From contig CM046832.1 of the NCBI GenBank assembly GCA_025618425.1, positions 26,936,974-27,000,973 of the forward strand: a stretch of 64,000 bases of DNA, given 5' to 3'. Of this stretch, positions 55,828-64,000 are shown piece by piece (positions within the stretch are counted from its first letter, which is position 1; the number at the start of each line of letters is the position of its first letter). The notes under the pieces were generated by a model. The model made no database searches. It was not told where the DNA came from and saw nothing but the letters and a program-made list of their open reading frames with translations. The position numbers and the translations under genes were made by a program. The stretch is from Heliocidaris tuberculata. Lineage: Eukaryota; Echinodermata; Echinoidea; Camarodonta; Echinometridae.

Positions 55828-56398
55828 TATTCATTTTAGAATCAACACTAAAGGTAGAGAAAATATACTGTATACTACTGCACCTCGTCGCCTTGCTTAT
55901 ATATCTATATACGGGAACATCATATAAAGTCATGTCGAAATAATGTCAGTCACGAGATTTACTGTTTTGGTTTCGTTTAATACTAAATCAAAACTTGGGA
56001 AATGTTTTGACTGGTTCGTTACAACTAAACTGATGGAAAACCGAAATCTAAATGAAGAGTTTGCATGTAGCATTTCCTTCGACACTTGATAAGGAAAATG
56101 CGGTATATTTTGAACATGTCCCTGGCTTGAGTTACTTGTGTGTGAGAGTATGTTGAGCTTATATTTGAATTGCTTGTCATCAAAGTGTCACGTTTCAATA
56201 GCCATCCATCATTCTTACCCACATTCAAGGGTATATTCACAAGTGGTTAACTGCAAGGAAACCTACACATTGGATGTACGGGTAAAAAAAATTGCAGCCT
56301 AGTGGTGCCGTCTTTTGCCTGAATATCAATTTTCCAATTTTCACTTCGTTGCTTTCCCGTAATTTGTCGTTTTAATCATCATACTAGGAACTGTAGTG

Positions 56399-56402
<4 letters not shown>

Positions 56403-56433
<31 letters not shown>

Positions 56434-56454
56434 AGAGAGAGAGAGAGAGAGAGA
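56403..56454. repeat. (GA)n microsatellite
   Basis: About 50 bp of GAGAGA with one interruption (ACT), roughly 580 bp upstream of the ESYT start codon. Confidence 0.92.
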
Positions 56455-56964
56455 AACACTTGCTGTTGCTTTCAATATATAAGTTGCTATGAAAACAACT
56501 CTATTTCAATTTCATTAATTTTAATCAAGGCTCAGTATAGAAATTGTCATCAGGTGTGATTTTAGTCGAAATATCTTAAGCAATCTTAAAGTGATGTCAT
56601 TATATACAATTGTCTTTTTTGTTCACTCCGTATAGGTCATAATATGTATAAAATCTATAAACTGTAATAAAGTTAGAGAAAAAGAATGATAGACTTTCAA
56701 TTGTTATAACCAAACTGATAATGACATTTTTTTGCAAATTATTGCTCAGAACCCACAACGATCATTTTCTAGTCTCTGTACCCTGCATAATTTACATTTT
56801 GAGCAGGATTATTTAATTTAATAAAACTACAGAAGCATATTCACAATTTATTACAGGTTAAGATTATATTGTATTTCCATTTGTTGTGCTATATATATTA
56901 TATTCATTGTAATTTCGAATTTGTATATTGTAATTTTGCATCTTTTTAATTATAAAACTATCTC

Positions 56965-57200
56965 AATAGACCGCTTGGGTAATATATGCAAATGTTATAC
57001 ATACCTTTCAAAGAAAGGTTGTTCTTGACAACCTGAAAGCTTGACAGAGGCTTGCCGGACATAGCAACAAGTAATGTATGCAAAATGGATTCCAGTCATT
57101 GAGGCTTATTTATAAAAAGCAGGTTAATGGAATAGTTCGTCACTAGGTGCGCTGAGAAGAAATGTGCATAAATTTGTATACATTACAGAACCGGTCTATT
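56965..57200 (-). mobile_element. 236-bp MITE (AATAGACYG ends), second copy
   Basis: AATAGACCGCTTGGGTAATA at the left is mirrored by TACATTACAGAACCGGTCTATT at the right. It matches 43682-43917 in inverse orientation and in exact length. Confidence 0.9.
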
Positions 57201-57295
57201 CAGCCTTCCAGCTGCGAAGGTATTGTTATAAAAAACCTTGAATTGGATATCATATTTAATGGTGGGGCGGGGGTGGGGGATGGCTGCAGCCTACA

Positions 57296-57914
57296 GGGGG
57301 TTTCACACCGGGCCTACGTAGAGTTGCGTAGTGCTGCGTACCGACTACGCAGAGCTTACGCTGCCCTACGCTGTGCCTACGCTGACCTACGCGGCAATAC
57401 GCCGAGGGACGCAAAGGGGTACGTGAGATGGACGCAAAAAATTAAACATGTTTAATTTTTTCGCGTACTTTCGGCGTAGAGCAATTGACGCAGAAAGTAC
57501 GCAGTTTTTACGCAAGTCTACGCAATACTACACTACTGTACACCATGCCTACGCAATAGTACGCTACCCTACGAAAAACACTTTGAGACTGGCGTAGTGT
57601 CACGTTTGGAAGGGCGTAGTGTTGCGGACTTTTGCATAGTGTAGGTTCAGCATAAGCAAACCTACGTACCCTTTACGCCAGACCTACGTATACGTACGCA
57701 ACCCTACGCCTGTTATACGCAATCCTACGCGTAGGTACGCCAATTGCATATGCCGTAGGTACGCGGTGCCTATGCACAGGGTACGCAACCATACACCATC
57801 GAATGCCAGAATATCCATTACCTATGCAGGGACTACGCCGATCCTGCGCGTAATTTCGGCGTACTCGGTACGCCGCACAACGCAACTCAACGCAGGCCCG
57901 GTGTGAAAACCCCT
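57296..57914. mobile_element. 0.62-kb inverted-repeat element filled with TACGC motifs
   Basis: GGGGTTTCACACCGGGCCTA at the left is mirrored by GGCCCGGTGTGAAAACCCC at the right, and the pairing continues to about 35 bp. The interior carries dozens of CTACGC/GCGTAG words spaced about every 10 bp on both strands. There is no meaningful open frame. Confidence 0.8.
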
Positions 57915-58002
57915 TACGTCGTTGACAATATGGGATCTGCATTATCCAATTCAGTTGAAATAAGCATTTTTAATCTTATGCAAATGCATGCAAATACTTA
58001 TT

Positions 58003-58390
58003 GATGGTATGAATAAAGCGCTTTTAACATAAAAATGTTTCAAAGCGCTGTATAAAAAAAAATGAAAATAATAACAAGAAATACAAAAACAATTCAATTA
58101 CATAACACAGCTTAAATATTGACATAGTAAAAAAAATATACAAGGAAATGAACTAGCATACTTCTAAGACTCAAGACTTTAGTTAACAGATGAGTTTTAA
58201 GCATGGATTTGAAAGATTCAAGAGATGTGGCCTGAAGGATATTAATTTAAGGGAAGATTTTTCCAAAGAGTAGGAGCACCGAGTGTAAATGCACGTTGGT
58301 CATAGCGAGTATGGGTGCAAAGTGCAGGAGACAGAAATAAGTTTGAAAAAGAGCTGAGGATCTAAGATTGCGAGAAGTTGAAGCTTTACT
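58003..58390 (-). pseudogene. Non-LTR retrotransposon 3' fragment, CR1/L2-like RT C-terminus
   Basis: On the minus strand the frame reads TRYDQRAFTLGAPTLWKNLP, then breaks, and a second frame reads ILQATSLESFKSMLKTHLL. This is the same C-terminal signature as the remnant at 20784. Its 3' end contains CAGCGCTTTGAAACATTTTT and AAGCGCTTTATTCA. It is frameshifted and 5'-truncated. Confidence 0.78.
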
Positions 58391-58395
58391 AGATA

Positions 58396-58626
58396 CAGTT
58401 GTGCTCAAAAGTTAGTGAACCCCACCACTAAATGCACATAATTATTCATGCCATATTTTATTGTGGAATCATATAAAACATTCATATTTCATAATGTTCT
58501 CTTCCACAGTAAGACAAAGTATCAGTCTGGACTCTGTCTCCAAATAAAACCCAATATCCTAGAAATAAGTTTGTGCAAAAGTATGTCTATTTTCTGATGG
58601 GGTTCACTAATTTTCTAGCACCACTG
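58396..58626. mobile_element. Tc1/mariner-type MITE, TA-flanked
   Basis: CAGTTGTGCTCAAAAGTTAG then TGAACCCC at the left is mirrored by GGGGTTCACTAATTTTCTAG then CACCACTG at the right. TA sits on both sides (58394-58395 and 58627-58628). It lies right beside the RT remnant. Confidence 0.9.
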
Positions 58627-59052
58627 TATAAGGTTTTGGAGGTATAAAGGAGCTAATCAATTTCTGATAACATCATCCGAGTCATGATTATAATTTAATC
58701 TCCTTTCAAGGGATGGGTTGGGCGAAAATGATTTTCAGTCTCACAAATTTGCTGATTTTAATGATGATGTCAAGTGATCATAAGAACAACAAAGCTGTAA
58801 CATATTTCAAAATGTATAAGTTAAATGATAGGATTTTGTCACGTGCTTTACTTTACAGTTATACAGGCAACAGTAAAGTCACACCCTTTAAAAAAAGGCG
58901 GGGCATGTAGACCCTGGTCTGCTTCTCTGCCCCTAGCTTGCTCCGAAAATTGAGTCTATAGACAACACGAAAGATGCTAAGTAAAAGATGCCAAAGTTAG
59001 CTCTTAAAGCCACCTTTCAACTAAAGTCATAAAAAGATCTTCCCAAAATCGA

Positions 59053-59478
59053 TATAGGGCAATTCCACATAGGAAAAACAACCCCCCCCCCCTCGAAAAA
59101 AAAAATTAATTTCAGATTTATACTAAAGAAAATCGGTTTAACAGTCCCAAATAGGCAAATACTTAAATCACAAGAATATGAAAAAACTTTTCCCACATCT
59201 CAATCAGGATTCGCACAATGCATGATTGATGCATGGAAATGAGAACTTCGAAAATGCAACCATTTTCTGGTAATTCCGTTACCAAAGTTATATACCTCAA
59301 TATAATTAATGTAAGTGGACACTTTTGGGTATGAACGAGTTCAGGTGAAAGAATGAGTAAATATGCAGATTACAAATTGGTGAGAAGGGGACGGAAGTCC
59401 AAAATTAGTGCATAGCCTTTAAAAATGTGAGCAAAACATCTGTCATTTGTAATTCCGTTACCATGGAATTGCCCTATA
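59053..59478. mobile_element. TA-flanked inverted-repeat element (TAGGGCAATTCCA ends)
   Basis: TATAGGGCAATTCCAC at the left is mirrored by TGGAATTGCCCTATA at the right. Internally GGTAATTCCGTTACCA and AATTCCGTTACCATGG occur as related words. Confidence 0.75.
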
Positions 59479-59636
59479 CTCTAGATTTAAATTACTGTCT
59501 CCGCCGCCGAGTGTTAATATGAAAATCCATAAAGGTCACCATTTTCAGATGCCCATTATTCATGATTATATAAGAGACGTAAGCAGGTTTCCTCCACTTG
59601 ATATATACTTCGGCCTTCAAACGGTGGTGCATGGGG

Positions 59637-59905
59637 GCAGGGGCGGATCCATGATTGTGTAAAAAGGGGGCACACAAATATCTGAATTTTGCGGTCTAGT
59701 TTTCCTCCAGAATTCTCTGACAAGCAAAAAAATAAAAGGTTCTTTGGGTCCACTATTCATACAGAATTGTCTGACAAGGAAAAAAGGGTTATCATGCAGT
59801 TCTAAAAGGTAGGCACAGTCCCCAAAAGGGGTGCAAAATGTATACTTTTCTTTCAAAAGGGAGGGGGGCACGGGCCGGTCCCCCCTAAATCCGCCAATGC
59901 ACGGG
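59637..59905. mobile_element. GGGGCGGATCCA-type element
   Basis: GGCAGGGGCGGATCCATGAT at the left resembles the complement of AAATCCGCCAATGCACGGGG at the right. The interior has G runs. Same loose class as 10060-10331. Confidence 0.6.
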
Positions 59906-60699
59906 GGTTACATTAACACACCACTATAGGTTTGATCTACATGATGATAGTGGAAGAAAGCGTATCACAGAAGGAGTTTTTATAAGCCAAATCCATTTAC
60001 TATACATGCTATATGTACCTCGTTGGTATTTCACAGTAAAAAGAGACAGTACTGGAAAATCGATAAACAGCTTTTAAAGCAATGAAGCATTACTTCCACA
60101 GTAGATATCGAAATAATCAAGGGTATCAAGAATTCGAAGCTTTGATGCAATGCATTCAGTTAAGCTAGGAAACAGGTTTGCCTAAATTGGATTTAATGAT
60201 TATACGAAATTTAAATTTACAAAAATCACTTCTCAGTCGTGTCAATAAAGACAAATTATCATTCGGGGATTTTAAAAGATAGTTTCCCTTTATTTCGACC
60301 AAAACATGGATAAAACAATATTATTTCAAAGCACGATTTTGGAGATTTTCTTTTTGTAATCGAGATACCTCTTTGTTTCATCGGACGTAGTAAGGACAAC
60401 AGTGCATGCATGCATTCGTGAAAGCTATGACTTCTTGAGGTTTGCCATGGTGCTTTGTGGCTTTGTATAGTAATGAAAACCATTACCATTGCGTTCAAAC
60501 AGGTGTTGAACTTATTCTATGGAGGATTAAAAATTATCAATATTGGTTTTACTCAAGGACTTTTATACGATTGGGCATTTGTAAAATGTCAACCCAACCT
60601 TTGTAAATGATATATTGGTAAAATCAGAAAATCATAGAAACAGGCTGGTGAAAGTAAAACCCGTAAAATAAACATTTAAGGGCTGGTCACATTTTGTCC

Positions 60700-60725
60700 G
60701 ATAACGATAACGATAACGATAACGA
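60700..60725. repeat. GATAAC tandem repeat (4-5 copies)
   Basis: GATAACGATAACGATAACGA and one more unit follow GGTCACATTTTGTCC, possibly the terminus of an unidentified element. Confidence 0.85.
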
Positions 60726-60815
60726 GATTTTTCATTAAAGTTATACCTTTAAAGGTACACAGCTCCAGGGTGTACACCTTGGAGCTGATCTACTATCAAC
60801 AGACACGAGCATCAC

Positions 60816-61086
60816 TAGCGTACCCAAGGGGGGGGGGGCAGGGGGCAGGGGGCAGGGGGCCCCCCTGACAACTTTTGACAGGAAGTGGTTTTTTTTTTTA
60901 CCTTTTTTTTTTTTTTTGCTTGTCAGAGAATCATGGAGCAAGACGCCCCCCCCCCCCCCCCCCCCCCCCCCCACTGAGCGACTTTTTGAGGGCTGGCGAG
61001 AAGGAAAAAAATACGGGTCTCCCTCCAAGCAGAATTTGACAGTTGACAAAATTTGCTCCCCCTGAAAAAAATCCTGGGTACGCCAC
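60816..61086. mobile_element. AGCGTACCCAAGGGG-type element
   Basis: AGCGTACCCAAGGGGGGG at the left is mirrored by CCTGGGTACGCCA at the right. It contains a run of about 29 C (60944-60972) and T runs. Confidence 0.65.
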
Positions 61087-61090
61087 ACGT

Positions 61091-61608
61091 GCATAGGGGA
61101 AGTCCATCCTGATTACAAGTTTGTTTAAAAGAAGCAGAAAAATTAAAGAAACAGATCAGTGAAGGTTTGAGCAAAATACGATAAGAAATAAGAAAGTTTT
61201 GAATTTTTGAAGTCGTAATCAATCAAACACAATTTGGCAACTCAGTGTAGTATCTTGTGAGCTCCTCTCCCATTTGCCCTGCACAAGGAAAATAATAAAT
61301 TTCCACTTTTTCTAAAGAGATTATTTAATCATACATGCAACCCATATATCATTGCACATTATGTTTTTACACGAATCATGTACGAAGCAAAGGTATTCAT
61401 CATGAGATCTTCTGTACTGAGCAAATGGGAGAAGAGCTCGCATGATACGTCACGGAGTTGCTAATTTGTGCTTAATTGATTACAACTTCAAAAATTCATA
61501 ACTTTCTTATTTTTTATCGGCTTTTGCTCAAACTTTCACTAATCTGTCTCTCTCACTTTTCTTCTGTTATTCAGATCAACTTGATACTAGGGTGGACTTT
61601 CCTTTTAA
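61091..61608 (+). mobile_element. TTAAAGGG MITE (31962 family), left end mutated
   Basis: GCATAGGGGAAGTCCATCCT begins the copy, where TTAA has been lost or altered. The right end GGGTGGACTTTCCTTTTAA keeps TTAA. The interior matches 31962-32438 along most of its length, including ACAGATCAGTGAAGG. Confidence 0.85.
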
Positions 61609-61977
61609 CTTTTCCCTCGGGGCTCTATATTATAGTCAAGATACATGTACATTATGGATAGTCCGACCAATACAAAAGATCCTCTTCAAAAACAGAATTA
61701 TAACAATTTATATTCTAGACATTTCCGACAGCTAATATTACCAATTCCCCAATTCGGAGTTCCCGTAATAGTTCCCGTCAAAAATATCACTTTCTTATCG
61801 TTTATTTAACTTCCTTCAGTTTAACCACCGGGTTCTTTAAAGTTTTCGTCTTTCCTTCTCAGCAACTATATATCAAGTTGGATTCTGTTTTACATTAAAT
61901 TGTATCCCTTTGTAAAGCAAAACAACCCCAAAACAACATACAGTGATTTTTTTTTTTCATGCAAGGAAACCCATCTG

Positions 61978-62481
61978 TTAAAGGGAAAGTTCACCCTGAA
62001 GATTACTTGAGTTTAAAAAATGCAGAAAAAATAAAGAAAAATATTGGCGAAGGTTTGATGAAAATCGGTCAAATAATAAAAAAGTTATGAGTATTTAAAG
62101 TTTTGGATTCGTGACGTCACATGCGAGCAGCTGCCCATTGGTCATGTAATAAATATTCCATATATTCGCATTTTTTTTACGTCCCACGATAAATTAATAT
62201 TGTTTCTTTTCAGAATCTAGTATTGAATAACATTTCTGACAATATATCAAATGCACAGACGAAAATATTCTAAATTTTCTGAGAAAACTGTATTTTATGG
62301 AATATTTATCACATTACATAATGGAGGAGCTGCTCGCATGTGACGTCACAAAATCAAAACTTCAAAAGTCCATAACTCCGTTATTCTTTAACGGATTTTG
62401 TTTAAATTTCGCCAATATTTTTCTTTATTTTTTCTGCATTTTTTAAACTCAAGTAATCTTCGGGGTGAACTTTCCCTTTAA
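61978..62481 (-). mobile_element. TTAA MITE with CRE palindromes (copy B, inverted)
   Basis: Begins TTAAAGGGAAAGTTCACCCT and ends GGTGAACTTTCCCTTTAA with TTAA at both ends. Internally it matches copy A at 17388-17892 when reversed, and has TGACGTCA in both arms. Confidence 0.9.
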
Positions 62482-62636
62482 GGCTTGGCTTAGGCCCAAT
62501 CATTATGGGTACTTGAATTGAGGGAGTGGGGGCCGAACGGAGGAAGAAGTCAAGGGGGGGGGGGGGAGGTCTACGTGTCATCTTCTTTTTTCATTCTTTC
62601 ATTCTATTCCATATCTCCCTTTTCTTCCCCCCCCCC

Positions 62637-62667
62637 CTCTCTCTCTAGATAGCCCTCTCTCTTTATT

Positions 62668-62701
<34 letters not shown>

Positions 62702-62712
62702 GCGCACACACG
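62637..62712. repeat. (CT)n plus (CA)n compound microsatellite
   Basis: CTCTCT runs pass into CACACACACA and CGCGCACACACG. Confidence 0.92.
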
Positions 62713-62928
62713 CTCCTTTCTTTAGTTTCCCCTTTTGCTATTCACTTGGGAGGTACCAGCCTTTCTGTACCCCACCTATCTACTATTGTGTTCTGATCAT
62801 TTCATCTCATTCCATTCCCACACTCTTTCTTGTTTACTTTCAATCTCCTACCCTAATCTCCTTGCCTGTTTCTTATCTCACTAATCCCTGCTCCATCCAG
62901 CCACACCCATTAATCCATGCCAGCTGTA

Positions 62929-63076
62929 TGTTATGTAACAGCCATGTGCAGACACTGTGTATACATGTATATATAAGAGATGTTGATGAATAAAGCTTCA
63001 CTTGCAGTTTGATACTACATCAAGGCAGTCAGGAGTTGTTCTTTGTAAGCAACAACAGAGTACAGAATGAGAACAT
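62929..63076 (+). mobile_element. 5' LTR of a Ty3/gypsy element (approximate limits)
   Basis: A stretch starting TGTTATGTAACAGCC and ending near GAGAACA precedes the primer-binding site. It holds a TATA-like TATATATAAG at 62968-62977 and AATAAA at 62989-62994, the promoter and polyadenylation signals expected of an LTR. The matching 3' LTR is outside the window, so the left limit is a guess. Confidence 0.6.
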
Positions 63077-63082
63077 AAAAAT

Positions 63083-63095
63083 TGGCGACGAGGAT
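63083..63095 (+). promoter_or_regulatory. Retrotransposon tRNA primer-binding site
   Basis: TGGCGACGAGGAT lies just after the LTR. TGGCG at this place is the usual beginning of a PBS complementary to a tRNA 3' CCA end in gypsy-type elements. Which tRNA it matches was not determined. Confidence 0.7.
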
Positions 63096-63148
63096 AAAAC
63101 TGATTTTCTAGAAAAGAGAGAAGGACTATAGTGCTCTACACAGCAATC

Positions 63149-64000
63149 ATGGCTCAGCGCATGGACGTCCCGCCGCCTCCACCATTTGACATGGGATCGT
63201 CCAGGGCATCTACTGCCTGGACAAAGTGGATGAGGAGGTACACATATTACATAGAGGCATCAGGTGTAACATCTCCAGGGCAGAAAAGAGCCCTCCTTCT
63301 GCATATAGCGGGCCCCGACGTTCAAGATCTCTTTGAGACGTTAGATGTGCCTACGCCGTCGGCGACAGAGACTATATATGACACAGCACTGGAAGCTCTG
63401 AAGGCCTATTTTGACCCGGCCCCCAACATTGCCTTTGAGCGGCACCAATTCCGACAGGCGGCCCAGCGGACTGGGGAGTCAGTAGACGACTTCTGTACGC
63501 GTCTAAAATCCCTCGCCTCATCATGTGCATTTACAGGGGACATGAACGATCACGTGAGAGATCAATTTATCGATAAATGCACATCCTCTTCACTCCGTCG
63601 TCGTCTGCTCCGAGAGAACAATCTCACACTCCAGACTCTCCTCGGCATCGCCCGAGCAAGCGAGGCAGCAGACAATCAGGCCTCTGTTATGGAAGGACGA
63701 CATGTGGATATACATACAGCCAACTTTGCTAGGCAGCAGCATCGTGGTCGGACTCGAGATCGACCTCGCCCTATGTCATCCCAGTCCCAGGGGATGAATC
63801 GAGAGAAGAACTTTGACAAATGTAACAACTGCGGTCATACAGGACATGCATCGAAGGCTGATTCCTGTCCCGCGAGAGGAAAGACATGCAACAACTGCAA
63901 AAAGACTGGACATTTTGCACGTGTATGTCGCAGTTCGAGAGTACAACGACCACGGCCTACTCCTCTCCGAAATGTCACCGACGACGTTGCCTATTCATCT
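63149..64000 (+). CDS. gag: Gag polyprotein of a Ty3/gypsy (Mag/SURL-like) retrotransposon, 3' end outside window
   Basis: An uninterrupted frame of 284 codons starts at ATG in a good context (AATCATGG) and runs off the right edge. A Pro-rich start (MDVPPPPPFD) leads to a retrotransposon capsid-like domain with WTKWMRRYTYYIEASG and the later segment VDDFCTRLKSLASSC. Residues about 225-263 hold two zinc knuckles: CNNCGHTGHASKADSC (with a longer than usual last spacing) and CNNCKKTGHFARVC. This double knuckle before the protease is typical of the Mag/SURL group. Codon use is GC-richer than the surrounding DNA. The intact frame suggests a young, possibly autonomous copy. Protease and pol would follow outside the window. 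Confidence 0.9.
   Translation, partial: MAQRMDVPPPPPFDMGSSRASTAWTKWMRRYTYYIEASGVTSPGQKRALLLHIAGPDVQDLFETLDVPTPSATETIYDTALEALKAYFDPAPNIAFERHQFRQAAQRTGESVDDFCTRLKSLASSCAFTGDMNDHVRDQFIDKCTSSSLRRRLLRENNLTLQTLLGIARASEAADNQASVMEGRHVDIHTANFARQQHRGRTRDRPRPMSSQSQGMNREKNFDKCNNCGHTGHASKADSCPARGKTCNNCKKTGHFARVCRSSRVQRPRPTPLRNVTDDVAYSS

Larger units (their letters stand above)
55828..62928. other. 5' flank of ESYT, intergenic
   Basis: No gene exon was recognised. Contents are the (GA)n run at 56403-56453, several inverted-repeat elements, an RT remnant on the minus strand (58003-58390) and G-rich elements. The ESYT promoter is expected just above 55827, but I see no clear TATA box and cannot place a start site. 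Confidence 0.65.

Noticed and set aside
1..64000. CRISPR arrays, bacterial operons, phage or viral genomes
   Set aside because: Gene structure is eukaryotic throughout. The tandem arrays seen have no conserved-repeat and unique-spacer pattern with cas genes, and the only virus-like segment is the gypsy-type retrotransposon at the right edge.

Overview
The window is a stretch of animal nuclear DNA. It is AT-rich and intron-rich, with canonical GT-AG splice sites, many short inverted-repeat (MITE-like) elements, microsatellites, and both LTR and non-LTR retrotransposon pieces. The mix of a tRNA-derived SINE, a Ty3/gypsy element whose double zinc-knuckle Gag resembles the Mag/SURL group, TTAA-flanked MITEs and G/C-run elements suggests a marine deuterostome, most likely a sea urchin. 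The species is an inference and cannot be proved from the sequence alone.

One protein-coding gene fills most of the window on the minus strand. It is an extended synaptotagmin (E-Syt, ESYT2/ESYT3-like). I reconstructed 25 coding exons from 55827 (ATG) down to 2244 (TGA stop). Their splice phases are compatible at every junction and they sum to 2619 coding bases, or 872 residues plus the stop. Domain order is a short N-terminal exon, a hydrophobic ER-membrane hairpin (about residues 77-107), an SMP lipid-transfer domain (about 144-343), C2A (about 344-475), C2B (about 476-613), an acidic low-complexity linker (about 614-728) and C2C (about 729-872). The protein is expected to tether ER to plasma membrane and move glycerolipids.

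Region by region: 1-2243 is 3' flank or 3' UTR with a truncated TTAA MITE. From 2244 to 20498 the C2C, C2B and C2A exons and the last SMP exons lie close together, separated by introns of 0.3-3.1 kb that hold a SINE, several MITEs and a tandemly duplicated splice acceptor. From 20499 to 51203 the introns are large (up to 13.3 kb) and contain non-LTR reverse transcriptase remnants, foldback elements and nested MITEs. From 51204 to 55745, intron 1 holds two long simple-sequence arrays. From 55828 to 64000 is the 5' flank of the gene. It contains MITEs, an RT remnant and, at the right edge, the LTR, primer-binding site and gag of a Ty3/gypsy element that runs off the window.

The most striking non-genic structure is a 2.57-kb foldback element (40269-42842) in intron 4. 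Its two arms of about 770 bp are mirror images, built largely of degenerate CATTTCAC-type tandem units, around a core that carries about 180-bp repeats. Other notable points are a first coding exon 4.5 kb upstream of the obvious membrane exon, an exon-13 acceptor duplication that would insert a stop, a MITE insertion whose empty site survives in an adjacent tandem copy, and two elements whose interiors consist almost entirely of short TACGC-like or CGAA-like motifs.
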